Origin: Cliona cf. orientalis
Taxonomy: Eukaryota > Porifera > Demospongiae > Clionaida > Clionaidae
DNA: 64,000 nt
NCBI GenBank assembly: GCA_963930775.1
Contig: OZ005700.1
Location: 2,745,476-2,809,475 of the forward strand
Reading direction: 5' to 3'
Shown here: positions 13,501-25,600 of the stretch, piece after piece
Numbering within the stretch: the first letter of the stretch is position 1
Layout of the letters: every line of letters starts with the position of its first letter
The notes under the pieces: model-generated
What the model was told of the DNA's origin: nothing
The model's input: the letters and a program-made list of their open reading frames with translations, nothing else
The model's database searches: none
Translations under genes and position numbers: made by a program

Positions 13501-15241
13501 AGCCACGAATGGTTGCCCTACTGAAGAAGTCCTGTCGTGACATGTTCTGAGAAGTAATGAGAGCAAGGCTGACGTAATGCTGCTTCTTCACGGGTGGCCA
13601 AGCGTCAAGTGGAAGGATGGGCATGCTCTTATAGGTGTCAACCAGAATGTGGGCATAGACTTGTCGGGCTATAATAGTGAAATTTTAACAAAATGAGGTA
13701 AACAACAGCTTGAATATGGCACAAATGCACTGGATTATAATAATCCCGTGGGATGGTCTATCCATCTACTGCTATTATGTAGCTACTTAAGCTATTAACA
13801 TAATACGTCCACACTTAAGCTCCGAATGGGTCCTTCAAGTCATAAAACTGATCTACTGATTATGTCCCTCTACAGGCACCTATATTAAAATTTTTGCATG
13901 CCAGACTCTCCTATATACGCAATGGGAGAGAGATTCTGGAGGAGAGTATTTTTATGGCACGTAAGACATGGTACTGAAGCTCAAATTCTTTTTTTAGAAA
14001 ACGCATACCGTATAGCCAGAAAATTTGGCGGGGAATTAAATTTGGCGGTTTGGCGGTCTATACTACAACCGCCAAATTAAAAATCCGCCAAAATTTCCTA
14101 CTCTCATATATACGTATGGCAATCCCGTAACGAATCGCCAAATTTAAATCCGCAAATATTCTTGCAACAGCGATTTTGGGCTCAACCGCCAAATTTAATG
14201 CCCGCCAATATTTCCGGCTATACGGTAATAATATTATATAGCATGAATCATGGAATAAACAAGTTTATCATGGAATGCAATGCCGCCTAACTCTATTGAG
14301 ATCTATTGCATGATAAAATTATCAGTTACCACACCCACATTGTTGTGTTGATGGGTGTGACTGCCAAATCACTAGGCACCCCACGACAATTACCAATCAT
14401 CCACCCCAATTAATGCTTGGCTATTTTTTACCAGCAGGTCAAGGTTGTGTCTACCTAGTCTACATTTCTTACCGGATTCGTCCAGGCTAGATTTGGGGTC
14501 ATCTCCAGTTCCAGATAGTTCTGTATGTGTTAAATGCAGTACATAAAATCTGGCATTAATAATAATATTACTAATTAATAATAATGCTAGCTTACTATTC
14601 ATTTCCTTCAATACTGCAAGGGAAATAGGACGATAAGGATTATAGTTGGCAATATGGTCCTCCACCAGGTCATGTCTCTCCACCTCCTCAAGCCACTTGG
14701 AAGCAAGCTTCAAATTTTTGTCTTTTGGATCAAGGAGACGCTTTTCCTCCAGCATTTCGAATACCTTCAGAAGCGGTATTTTGCCGCCTTCAAACCTATC
14801 AGAATGCAACTGGAGATGCTCCGATGCCAATTGAATGAAGTTATCGGCTTGACCGGATAGCTGATTTGTAATCGTGGCCAGGGTCAGGCGGAGCATGAGG
14901 GATGGAATACATAAATCTGACTCATACATGGTATTCTTCCGAATAAACTCTTTGATTTCTTCCCTCCAATTGGGTGGACAGGCCTGCACGAACTGAATGA
15001 TAAACGAAACGAGGGAGAGAGCGGTTTGGCAGTAGTTGGACTGCCTCAGAGCCAAGTAGGAGTCGACAATCTTCCTGGGCGGTTCCAGCGATGGAAGCAG
15101 CCCCCGAAATTCGTACAATGCTTGCTCTAGTTCGGAATCACTTGCTATGCCCTCTATCTTCTTGAGGAGCTCCAATATAGCCTGTTCTCCTGGAGGTACA
15201 AGAGACTCCAAGTGCGCGAGGCTCACAGTAGATACAGCCAT
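10572..15241 (-). CDS. DED-like/NACHT/LRR immune receptor (NLR)
   Basis: A putative cytosolic pattern-recognition ATPase. Minus-strand exons 15241-14596, 14520-14473, 13668-12009, 11941-11846, 11789-11706, 11624-11541, 11484-11401, 11141-11058, 10975-10892, 10827-10744 and 10674-10572 join in phase to 1018 residues. Residues 1-215 form an all-helical region ending in a death-effector-like fold (LLKVFEMLEEKRLL... KWLEEVERHDLVEDHI), matching the C-terminal part of the three DED proteins to the right. The 1660-bp NACHT exon has Walker A GRPGAGKST (about residue 321) and Walker B CFAFDGLDEY. Six consecutive LRR exons are each exactly 84 bp (28 residues). The combination is a canonical NLR; the ligand is unknown. 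The N-terminal class (DED rather than CARD or Death) rests on sequence feel and the local paralogs. Confidence 0.93.
14006..14227. mobile_element. MITE with TACCGTA ends (AATTTGGCGG family)
   Basis: A 222-bp element in an NLR intron. The left end TACCGTATAGCCAGAAAA and the right end TTTCCGGCTATACGGTA are inverted repeats. The interior carries repeated TTTGGCGG/CCGCCAAA blocks. A diverged copy lies at about 37456-37682. Confidence 0.85.
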
Positions 15242-15458
15242 TTCTAGACCTCTTTCCGCAAATCAGCACCACAGTCACATGCACAATTGGTACCACCCAT
15301 ACCCCTCCCCCATGCAGCTGCAGTGAACTGCAATAATGCACATTATTCACATCCACACAGAGCAAAAAATAGTGAGGGTAACAAACAAACTCTTAAGCAT
15401 AAAAAACTTTCATTTAATAAACAGCGAAGCATATTATCACACAAGTTTGATCATTCTT

Positions 15459-18400
15459 TCAGCCATTCTTTTGAAGAACAACGGTATCAAACACTTTTCC
15501 ATCATCATTGTGAATGTACTCAAACACCAGCGTTGTTGCATTGGCCACAAACCGACAATACCCCCAGTGCTGTATTCAGATAGCCAATTATTTTTAGCAC
15601 TGTTTAATAGGATCAATGAAATTCCTTACATTTTCGTCCACAACTCTGACAAAATCAGGCTTGACTGGTCTGTAGGTAATAAAGATTATTAGCTATAGTA
15701 ATACTGGAATCAGATCACTTTAAAGAAAAACGTCAACGGAATGCATACACTGATAAGAAATTAAATTTCCTGGCCTGCCTAGCTGTGAGTCACTTTCGAG
15801 TAAGGATTATCAGCTCTCCAGCAGCTTTTCAATGTTACACACAAAGCTAGAGGGCGTTTTTTTTTTTTTCTATGTGTAATATTGAGGGCCTGGGGACGTG
15901 GCTAGGCAAGCGAGAGAGAGCCATTATTGAAAATAACAGAAAAGGCACCTGAGGTTATGGAGCAGTGATCTCCCAGCCATTCCAATGATGATGTGTGTTG
16001 TTGCTCCTTCAGTGCACTGGTTGTTCACGATGGGGCACATCCGCTGGTAGGTATGGTGGTGACCCCAGAAAGCCAGGTCAACTTTATATTTCTGGGGAAG
16101 AAACATTAGTATCATTATCAACAGCGAGTCCATTATAACAATAATAATTAAAATATCTTACTTGCAATAGTGGCTCAATATGCTGAATCATCAGCCGTGA
16201 GACAGGCATCTCTCCAGATGGCTCTGTTTCATTCGTGCTATCCACATACATTGGCCTGAAATACATACATACAACTACAATAACATTGAAGTGACATCGT
16301 TATCAGTTGCTATCTGCATGAAATAAACTAGAGCTCTGTAGAGCACATACCCCACGCGCTCTGTAGCCACTTTAGCGTATATTATAGTACTGCAACACTC
16401 TGCGGCATAGTTCACCTCGCATAGTTGTTTTATGACCTGACGACCCTTTCCAACACTGAGCTTGAGCATGCACAGTCGCATCAGCATGCTAAAAGAGTGG
16501 GTGTGGTTGATAAACCACAGGCACATTGAACAGAAAATGGCGATTTTCGTGCCGATGACGACAACAACAACAGCAACAACAGACAGACAAACCAATTGCT
16601 TTACCCCTTGTGCATGTGCGCGGGGTAACAAAGATCCTCTGCGGATAACTTATATTAACAGTAAAATTTGGGAATCTTCGTTTAGTTTATAATAACATTT
16701 TTGCACACTTAGCTAAATTTAAGGATTATAGTATAATACAATTATACTAAGTGTTGCTGTACCTGTGTCCAGAGAATATGAGCCATGGTGTCCTCGTTCT
16801 ATTTACAGTCTTAAAGTGTTCGTCGAGGAAGGTCCACTGCCGTGAGGTATTCCGGTAGTCATGCTCAGTGCTCATCATCACCACATGGATTGAACCAAAG
16901 TCAAATCCATACCTATCACAATTATTTTGTGTAAGTTAATCAATGCTATGCTAGGCTGGTAAAGTTGCATATGAAACTCACCAAGGTTGGTCAGGTCCAG
17001 GGCGAGGCATAGCAAATCGGTTGATGTAGGGGATGTTGCACTCCCCACCAGAGTCATGACCTTGATAGAAGGCACTGATGACAAAGATAAGAAAATATGC
17101 CAGCAATACAATATCAGTGCATGCCTATCAAAAACCACAATGCACAGTGGGGTACCCCATTAGCTTACTCTGAGTTCTTCGAATCACTTTCATGATTGCC
17201 TGGATTCACCATATAAGGTAATCCAGCCATCACCTCCTTTACTTGGTCAAAGTACTCGTCCCACTAAACAGTAACAAGGGGAGTACCCAAACATAATGAG
17301 CTGCTACATCCAATAATACTATTCATATGTTTACAATTGGTTCGTATCCATCAGCATAGCTCAAGTCGCCCACGTGCAGCACCAGGTCGTGTCTGCTCAT
17401 CTCACTGACCAGGTGTCTGGTGGTGTTGATCGATGGCTGCTCCAGCTTTAGAACCTGGCGGCTGTCGTCAAACTCACCATGACCTAAATCTTTACAATCA
17501 TTGCAAATTTAGTGCAACAGATCATACAAAAAATGAAAGTAGCTATGTACCTCCAAAAGTGAGCACCCTTGTGGTGACGTTGGGTCCAGGAACTGGTGCA
17601 GAGGTGAAGTTGAATTCGTTGCTCCATCCATAGGCATCATCACCAAACCGATAGAAATACTTAGTACTAGGTGTCAAACTACAGAGGTACAGTAATACAC
17701 TTTTTTTATAAAGGTACAATGAATATTATTGCAGGTAACAGCTACTACTGAAGTGTAACTGCAAGTCAGCAGTTTTTGTACAAAGTGCATCTGGTATAAT
17801 GTAATCTTTGTGTAAAGATATTCATTGACTGACTTGTCCAGGGTGACCCTGTGTATCATGCCCGGGTCAATCCACCCATAGTCCTTAGCCGGGCTGTCAC
17901 ACATGTCCGTTGCCTTGTACGTACTACTAGTGGCCTGAATAAACACACACACACACACCAAGAAAAGAAAGCTTACTTAAACACGTGATTAAGTACTATA
18001 GTGTTTGACGTACATTTTTTGTGCGAAGGTAGTTGTTTGTCTGAGTCCCCCACTTGACCTGTGGATTACTTCTATCTCGAGTAACCCACATTAACCTGTA
18101 CAGAAATACTTGATCTGCTTAAAGTGATTAATTAATAATTATAACACCATACACCATCTCAGTGATGTCGTTGGTGAGTGCCAGATGACCGTGAAGTGGC
18201 TCGTTAGGGTTCTTAAAGGTAACTATGTTAGATACAGCAGCCAAGGTGGGGTTATCAAATCCTGAAAATCAATATCATAATATTAATTATGGGGGAAACT
18301 TAATTAAACATACCTCCTCTGAAGAATCCAAATTGAAAGACACCACGCATGTTGACCATGTAGAAACTCAGGGTACCAACACCCTTTAATAAGTGGGCTT

Positions 18401-18999
18401 CAGACACATAACAATACTGTAATCAGCATCAGATGAACGTGTCAATTTCTGCTAGGATGTCACAAATAAGCCTGGACCCCTAGGCTTTGTCAGCGTTTTC
18501 ATTTACAAAGCCGAGGCAAAGGGTTGATGACAAATTAATGGCCTCTTAAACAATTAACACTCCTTAGAACGCAGTCCACTAATACCGCTAGAACCATCTT
18601 TTGCTAGAAATATTCACGATTGGCCATTGTACCTGATATTTTACAGGAGCTTGTTTCTTTGCATCGATGGAGAAGGAGTCATTTGGCAGCAACCACACTC
18701 CAATCCAGTCCAGCTTCCGAGGGAGTATCACCCCACTCCAGTTCACCCTCACCCATTCTCCAGACTGGTCGAGCATGGACGGTCCGGCCACTATTTTGAT
18801 GCTCTCTTCTGTATGAACACAAAGAAGCTGCGTTCACCGGGGTAGCTGAACACCTAAACACGTAAAATAATTTATGTGACTTACCAAACCTTGAGGTTGC
18901 CCTTTCATGTCGAAGCGATGCCAGTGGATTTGCTTCGAAATGCAGCCAACACACATTTGCTAAGGAAGCAAATACAAGTAGATGTACTCTAAGAAACAT
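15459..18999 (-). CDS. Purple acid phosphatase, copy 1 (PAP1)
   Basis: A secreted metallophosphatase resembling plant-type large PAPs and animal ACP7. Fifteen minus-strand exons join in phase: 18999-18885, 18808-18633, 18416-18314, 18261-18153, 18095-18014, 17934-17834, 17678-17551, 17483-17335, 17263-17169, 17074-16982, 16912-16763, 16255-16162, 16091-15949, 15669-15630 and 15569-15459. This gives 562 residues, or 569 from an in-frame ATG at 19020; the MFLRV start is shared by all copies. It has a signal peptide, an N-terminal beta domain (exons 2-6) and metal motifs HVGDLSYADGY, NPGNHE, FSGHRPMY and FWGHHHTYQRMCP. The first motif, normally GDxG, reads FGGHGEFDD here, so the expected Asp is absent. 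Identity to copy 2 is high. Confidence 0.93.
16327..16628. mobile_element. Insertion in PAP1 intron, absent from PAP2
   Basis: A roughly 300-bp insertion starting ACTAGAGCTCTGTAGAGCAC and ending GTGCGCGGGGTA. The same intron in PAP2 (near 20162-20175) lacks it and reads straight from ATGAAATAAA into TAAAGATTC, so it inserted after the PAP duplication. Related elements lie at 29457-30040, 31330-31843, 34985-36486, 40339-40940 and 61243-61757. Confidence 0.8.
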
Positions 19000-19074
19000 C
19001 CAAACACTCGGCCGCTGCATACTAGCTAGCTAGCTCGATCCTGACAAACCACGCCCACAAGGTTGTATCCATAC

Positions 19075-19086
19075 TGCGCATGCGCA
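19075..19086. promoter_or_regulatory. NRF1-like palindrome upstream of PAP1
   Basis: TGCGCATGCGCA matches the animal NRF1 consensus YGCGCAYGCGCR. It lies 55-90 bp upstream of the PAP1 start, and equivalent sites precede both other PAP copies. Confidence 0.5.
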
Positions 19087-19089
19087 CTC

Positions 19090-19240
19090 GATATTCTGGA
19101 AACCTTTGAGGAGCTCCAGCTCTTCTGGAGGCACAAGAGACTCCAAGTGCAGACATAGATACAAATCACACACAGAGCAAAAAATAGTGAGGGTATTAAA
19201 CAAACAAACACTTAAGCATAAAAATTTCATTTAATAAACA
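19090..19240 (-). pseudogene. Remnant of the NLR first exon, duplicated with PAP
   Basis: Minus-strand 19150-19098 encodes HLESLVPPEELELLKG, matching the NLR N-terminus HLESLVPPGE...LELLKK at 15215-15150. The sequence above about 19175 continues with the PAP 3' flank, exactly as 15353 onward does next to the NLR. The tandem PAP duplication therefore carried the start of the NLR gene and left this scrap. Confidence 0.75.
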
Positions 19241-19275
19241 GCGAAGCATATTATCACACAAGTTTGATCATTCTT

Positions 19276-22200
19276 TCAGCCATTCTTTTGAAGAACAACG
19301 GTATCAAACACTTTTCCATCGTCATTGTGAATGTACTCAAACACCAGCGTTGTTGCATTGGCCACAAACCGACAGTACCCATAGTGCTATATTCAGAGAG
19401 CCAATTTAAATTTTAGCACTGTACAATAGGATCAATGAAATTCCTTACATTTTCGTCCACAACTCTGACAAAATCAGGTTTGACTGGTCTGTAGATTATT
19501 AGTAACATTGGAATCAGACCACTTTAAAGAAAAACACAAACGGAATGCATACAGTACACAGTAACAGTAACACTGATGAGACATTAAATTTCCTGGCCTG
19601 CCTAGCTGTGAGTCACTTTCGAGTAAGGATTATCAGCTCCCCAGCAACTTTTCAATGTTACACACAAAGCTAGAGGGCATTTTTTTTTCCTATGTATAAT
19701 ACTGAGGGCCTGGGGACGTGGCTAGGTAGGCGAGAGAGAGCCATTAATATTAATATTAATTTTGGCACAGAAAAGACACCTGAGATCATGGAGCAGTGGT
19801 CTCCCAGCCATTCCAATGATGATGTGTGTTGTTGCTCCTTCAGTGCACTGGTTGTTGACGATGGGACACATCCGCTGGTAGGTATGGTGGTGACCCCAGA
19901 ATGCCAGGTCAACTTTATATTTCTGGGGAAGAAACATTAGTATCATCAACAACAGTGAGTCCATTATAATTATGATCTAATCAATAAAATATAATATATC
20001 TTACTTGCAATAGTGGCTCAATATGCTGAATCATCAGTCGTGAAACAGGTATCTCTCCTGATGGCTCTATCTCGTTCGTGCTATCCACATACATTGGCCT
20101 GCAATACGTACATACAACTACGATAACATTGAAGTGACATCGTTATCAGTTGCTATCTGCATGAAATAAATAAAGATTCTCTACGGATAACTTAACTGTT
20201 CAGTAAAACTTGAGAATCTTCATTTATTTTATAAGAATATTCTTGCACACTTTATAGTATAATACAATTATACTAAGTCTTGCAGTACCTGTGTCCAGAG
20301 TAGATGAGCCATGGTGTCCTTGTTCTATTTACAGTCTTTAAATGGTTGTTGAGGAAGGTCCACTGCCGTGAGGGGTTCCGGTAGTCATGCTCAGTGCTCA
20401 TCATCACCACATGGATGGAACCAAAGTCAAATCCATACCTGTCACAGTTATTATGACATTGTGTAAGCTAATCTGTAATGTTGCATGTGAAACTCACCAA
20501 GGTTGGTCTGGTCCAGGGCGAGGCATAGCAAATCGATTGATGTAGGGGATGTTGCACTCCCCACCAGAGTCATGACCTTGATAAAAGGCACTGGATGGCA
20601 AAGATAAGAAAATATGCCAGTACAATACAGTATCAGTGCATGCCTATCAAAAACCACAATGCACAGTGGGGTACCCCATTAGCTTACTCCGAGTTCTTTG
20701 AATCACTTTCATGATTGCCTGGATTCACCATATAAGGTAGTCCAGCCATCACCTCCTTTACTTGGTCAAAGTACTCGTCCCACTAAACAGTAACAAGGGG
20801 AGTACCCAAATATAATGAGCTGCTACAGCCAAGAATACTATTCATATGCTTACAATTGGTTCGTATCCATCAGCATAGCTCAAGTCGCCCACGTGCAGCA
20901 CCAGGTCGTGTCTGCTCATCTCACTGACCAGGTGTCTGGTGGTGTTGATTGATGGCTGCTCCAGCTTTAGAACCTGACGGCTGTCATCAAACTCACCATG
21001 ACCTAAATCTTTAGAATCATAGCAAAATTTAGTGCAATAGATCATACAAAAAAATGACAGAATGAAAGTAGCTATGTGCCTCCAAAAGTGAGCACCCTTG
21101 TGGTGACGTTGGGTCCAGGAACTGGTGCAGAGATGAAGTTGAACTCGTTGCTCCATCCATAAGCATCATCACCAAACCGATAGAAGTACTTGGTACCAGG
21201 TGTCAAGCTACAGAGATACAGTAATAGACTTTTAAAAAAGCACAATGAATATTATTGTAGGTAGCTACTACTCAAGCATAACTGCCACAGTTTTTGCTGA
21301 GTACAAAGTGCATTTGGTATAATGTAATCTTTGTGTAAAGATAGTCATTGACTGACTTGTCCAGGGTGACCCTGTGTATCATGCCCGGGTCAATCCACCC
21401 ATAGTCCTTAGCCGGGCTGTCACACATGTCTATTGCCTTGTACGTACTACTAGTGGCCTGAATAAATACATACACACACCAAGAAAAGAGAGCTTACTAT
21501 TAAAACATGTGATTAAGTACTATAGTATACATTGTACATTTTTTGTGCGAACATAGTTGTTTGTCTGAGTCCCCCACTTGACCTGTGGATTACTTCTATC
21601 TCGAGTAACCCACATTAACCTGCGAAAAGATTTTGATCCACTTACTGAGCCAAAAGTGGTTAAACAACAACATACACCATCTCAGTGATGTTGTTGGTGA
21701 GTGCCAGATGACCGTGAAGTGGCTCGTTTGGGTTCTTGAAGGAAACAATGTTAGACACAGCAGCCAAGGTGGGATTATCAAATCCTAAAAATTAACATCA
21801 TAATATTATTACTTTTTTTATAAATCATGGGGGAAACTTAATTAAACATACCTCCTCTGAAGAATCCAAATTGGAAGACACCACGCATGTTAACCATGTA
21901 GAAACTCAGGGTACCAATACCGTTTAATAAGTGGGCTTCAGACACACAACAATACTGTAAATCATCAGATAAACGTGTCAATTTCTGCTAGGATGTCACA
22001 AATAAGCCTGGACCCCTCCCTAGGCCCTGGCAGCATTTTAATAAAGCCAAGGCAAAGGGTTGATTAATTATGACAAATTAATGTCCTCTTAAACAATTAA
22101 CACCTCGAAGAACACAGTCCACTAATACCACTAGAACCATCTTTTGCTAGAAATATTCACGATTGGCCATTGTACCTGATATTTTACAGGAGCTTGTTGC

Positions 22201-22529
22201 TTTGCATCGATGGAGAAGGAGTCATTTGGCAGCAACCACACTCCAATCCAGTCCAGCTTCTGAGGGAGTATCACTCCACTCCAGTTCACCTTCACCCATT
22301 CTCCAGACTGGTTGAGCATGGATGGCCCGGCCACTAGTTTGATGCTCTCTTCTGTATGAACACAAAAGAAGCTGTGTTCACCAGCACCTGAACACATAAA
22401 ATTATGTGACTTACCAAACCTTGTGGTTGCCCTTTCATGTCGAAGCAATGCCAGTGGGTTTACTTCGAAATGCAGCCAACACACATTTGCTAAGGAAGCA
22501 AATACAAGTAGATGTACTCGAAGAAACAT
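19276..22529 (-). CDS. Purple acid phosphatase, copy 2 (PAP2)
   Basis: A tandem paralog of PAP1 with the same exon order and phase, so a secreted metallophosphatase of about 560 residues. It starts MFLRVHLLVFASLANVCWLH (signal peptide). It keeps HVGDLSYADGY, GNHE, GHR and FWGHHHTYQR and shares the unusual FGGHGEFDD first motif. It ends with the VVLQKNG-stop exon at 19276. The donor after the FGG exon is GC (minus strand, 21079-21078) where PAP1 has GT, so splicing there needs a GC-AG intron. The start faces the DED-ZU5-S8 gene head to head across about 160 bp. Confidence 0.9.
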
Positions 22530-22691
22530 CAATGATCCTTTCACTCAGTTTCAGCACGTGTCTAATAAACCACGCCACAAGGCTGAATCCATACCGCGCA
22601 TGCGCATTCGATATAATTTTGGAAACACTGTGTATGTAGCTGTGTTTGTCAAACAGACCTCACCTCAGGCTACTAGCTACTAGGCTAGATC
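22530..22691. promoter_or_regulatory. Putative bidirectional promoter, PAP2 / DED-protease
   Basis: A compact divergent intergenic region with the perfect NRF1-type palindrome CGCGCATGCGCA at 22595-22606. The same layout recurs at 49568-49777, and PAP1 has the site too. It probably drives both genes. Confidence 0.6.
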
Positions 22692-25600
22692 ATGGCTGCT
22701 GGTGGTCGAGGTAGTGCTCTGACAGAATTATTTAAGATCGACGCTGAATACGCTGTTAAATCTGAGAAGCACTACACCTTTTGCTTCTTGGCCGATCCGT
22801 TCGTGGACGGTCCAGCTCGAAGCGATTTCTGGAGCAAGAAGCTGTCCGCCACGAAGCGGGTGTTTGAGAATCAATATGGAGATGAAGCCATACCCTTGAT
22901 GTGTATGATCCTCTTGGATTGTGGCGACTCTAATTCAAGTGATCGGCTGGCGAAATACGCCCCGTCTCCGTTTGCTGGCTGGAAGGTGAAGGAAGAGAAA
23001 AGGATAGCGTACAACTTGCGTTGTTTATTTGTGAGTATTGCGAGTAAGCTGGACTCTGAATCCAGGGAAAACATGGTTAAATTGCTACAAGAGGAGCTGG
23101 ATAACCGTGAATCGGTGGGAACCAAATATCAGACGGTTTTGCTGCTACTGGAAAAGGCCCATCAAGCAGGCGTAATTTCACCACAAGAGCTGACTCAATT
23201 AGAAGAGTGGCTTGGATTCGTTGAAAGAGATGACTTGATCAAATTGTACTTTGAACAGTTTGATCCCAATAAGCAATTTCCAGGTAGATATAATATAACA
23301 CATGTAAAGTACATGTACCGTTTTATAATACTTCATTTGGGTAAATGGCATGAAACTACAAATACGCTAGCTATGGTATAGGCTGGCCATAATGTCGTGC
23401 ATTTGGGACATGGGATAGTGATCATGCAAATTAGTGATGTCAATCATGCCCTCCCTACCCATAATTATTATCGAGAAGTTTAGTTGGGTGGTACTATAAT
23501 AATATTATAGTCATACCAACTTTCATTGTCCAAATCCTTCATTGGCAGGGCTGATGCTACTAATAGTCCGGGTAGCTAAGCACCTTGTCTAGTGACCATT
23601 CATTTTAGCCAATTTATTACAGGCCATGAACAGATGCAGGAAGCAAGCTCTCCTCCTCCAGCAGTCGAAAGGCAGTGCAATAAGACTACTGGACAAAAGT
23701 GTGGGTCTAGCTTCCCCCCTCCCCCTTTCACTGTGTTGTACTCATAGACTAAGTGTGTTTATTCTTATGTAATTCTTCTATTATTCTAACCAATAATAAT
23801 TATTATGCTTGCATACCAATGACACTTATATGGCAATTTAAATTCGCCAAATTTAATTCTCGCCATGCACTATACATTACTGTCATGTCATTGTGGTAGT
23901 CTTGTGATAATTATCAACCATCAATTTGTAACAGTATTAGGTATTCTTTGTGTTTTTCATTTTCAGATTCAAGATCAAGGTCTTCATCTCATGGTTATCG
24001 ACCAACTTTGGGTGAGTAGATTTATATAATATAGCACTTCAAGTACCGTAATGTCCCGGGCAAGCACCCATGTACTGCATTTTAAGGGGCCAATGTCATG
24101 TAGCAGCCTCTATATAAATGTATGGAAATTATATCCCCATGCGGACCCAAAATCGTTAAGTGCCCATGGGCACTTACACGGGACACTACGGTATAATATA
24201 TGAATATTGCACCAGATCTGCCTTTAAAAGTTTTGATCAGACAATCTTATCATTCTGTTATAGCGTCCTATGGAAGCTCTGATCAATACTCTAAGTTCCG
24301 AAGTGATAGCATAGGTGAGCTCACTGCAGCTGGAGTCGTTTAATCATTATAAATTTGGGGTACTGTATAATATTATACCTAGGCATTGGGATAATTAAAT
24401 AGTTTCATATATTTTTGTATTAGGAAGAGTACACAACTCCTGTATGTTGGTACTGCACTTATGTTGTGAGATGGCAAGTACATGATTTATTGGGGTGAGC
24501 CTGAGCGAGCCCCACATAAACGTGCAAATTTTATGTTATTATTATGGTACGTCGGTCACGCGATATTATATCCCCACTAAGGCTCTATGAACATAAATGT
24601 GAAATATTCTATTGCGTATTTTCATGCCTGGGCTACGTATATACGTAGTTCTAATTTAGCAAATTGCAAATTTACACCAGTGCTTGATGATCGATGACCG
24701 AGCAAGCTACCTGAGCTACTGTACCATGCCGTACAGAAGTATACTAGTGACACGCAGGGACTGTTTGGGGCGAGCCTGAGCTGAGCCTCTGAAAGTCTCT
24801 TGTCAGTAGCTACAACTCAAAAACTTTAATAAAGCCCGCATAGCATGATAGATCTTGAAGACCACTGATACAGATCGAAGCAAACAATGACAGACAGTCT
24901 CATAGTGCCGTGTAGGCCTGTGGGTCTACAGCTGCATGATAGTCCCCTCCATCCTTCAGTGCCGACAGTCAATACAAAGTTTACTATTGCCTCTGTTATC
25001 AGAGTCATCAGTGAGCAGCACGTCTAGTCTATCTTTATTGTGTTCTTAGCAGGTTCTTGCGCTATTGAGCTGATATTGTCATTGACAGGCTCTATCTCGC
25101 TCAGAGTCTCCTCCTTTGGAGCCTTCTGCCTGTTTCTGTACAGCGCGGTACGGTAGCTTGCTTGATCAATGCAAGCACGAGTGTAAATTTGCAATTCACT
25201 AAATTACAATGGCGTATAATATACGGCCCATGTCCCGGGCATGAGAATGCACAATTGAATGTTTCGTGTTTATGTCCGTAGAGCATCACTGGGTATATAA
25301 TTTTACGTGATCGACGTACCATAATAATAATATGAAATTCGCGCATAGCTGTACCGTTTATGTGGGGCTCGCTCAGGCTCACCCCAAATAAAAGGCTCCA
25401 AGGAGGAGAGAGCGAGACAGAGCTCATCATTAGCTCAACAGTGCAAGGACCACCTAAGAACGCGATAAAGATATATAGACGTGCTGCTCACTGACTCTGA
25501 CAACAGTGGCAGCTAAACAATTATTGACTGTTGGCACTGTAGGATAGACACTGTGTCATTATGTGGAGGCGTGACTATCATGCAGCTGCATACACGGCAC

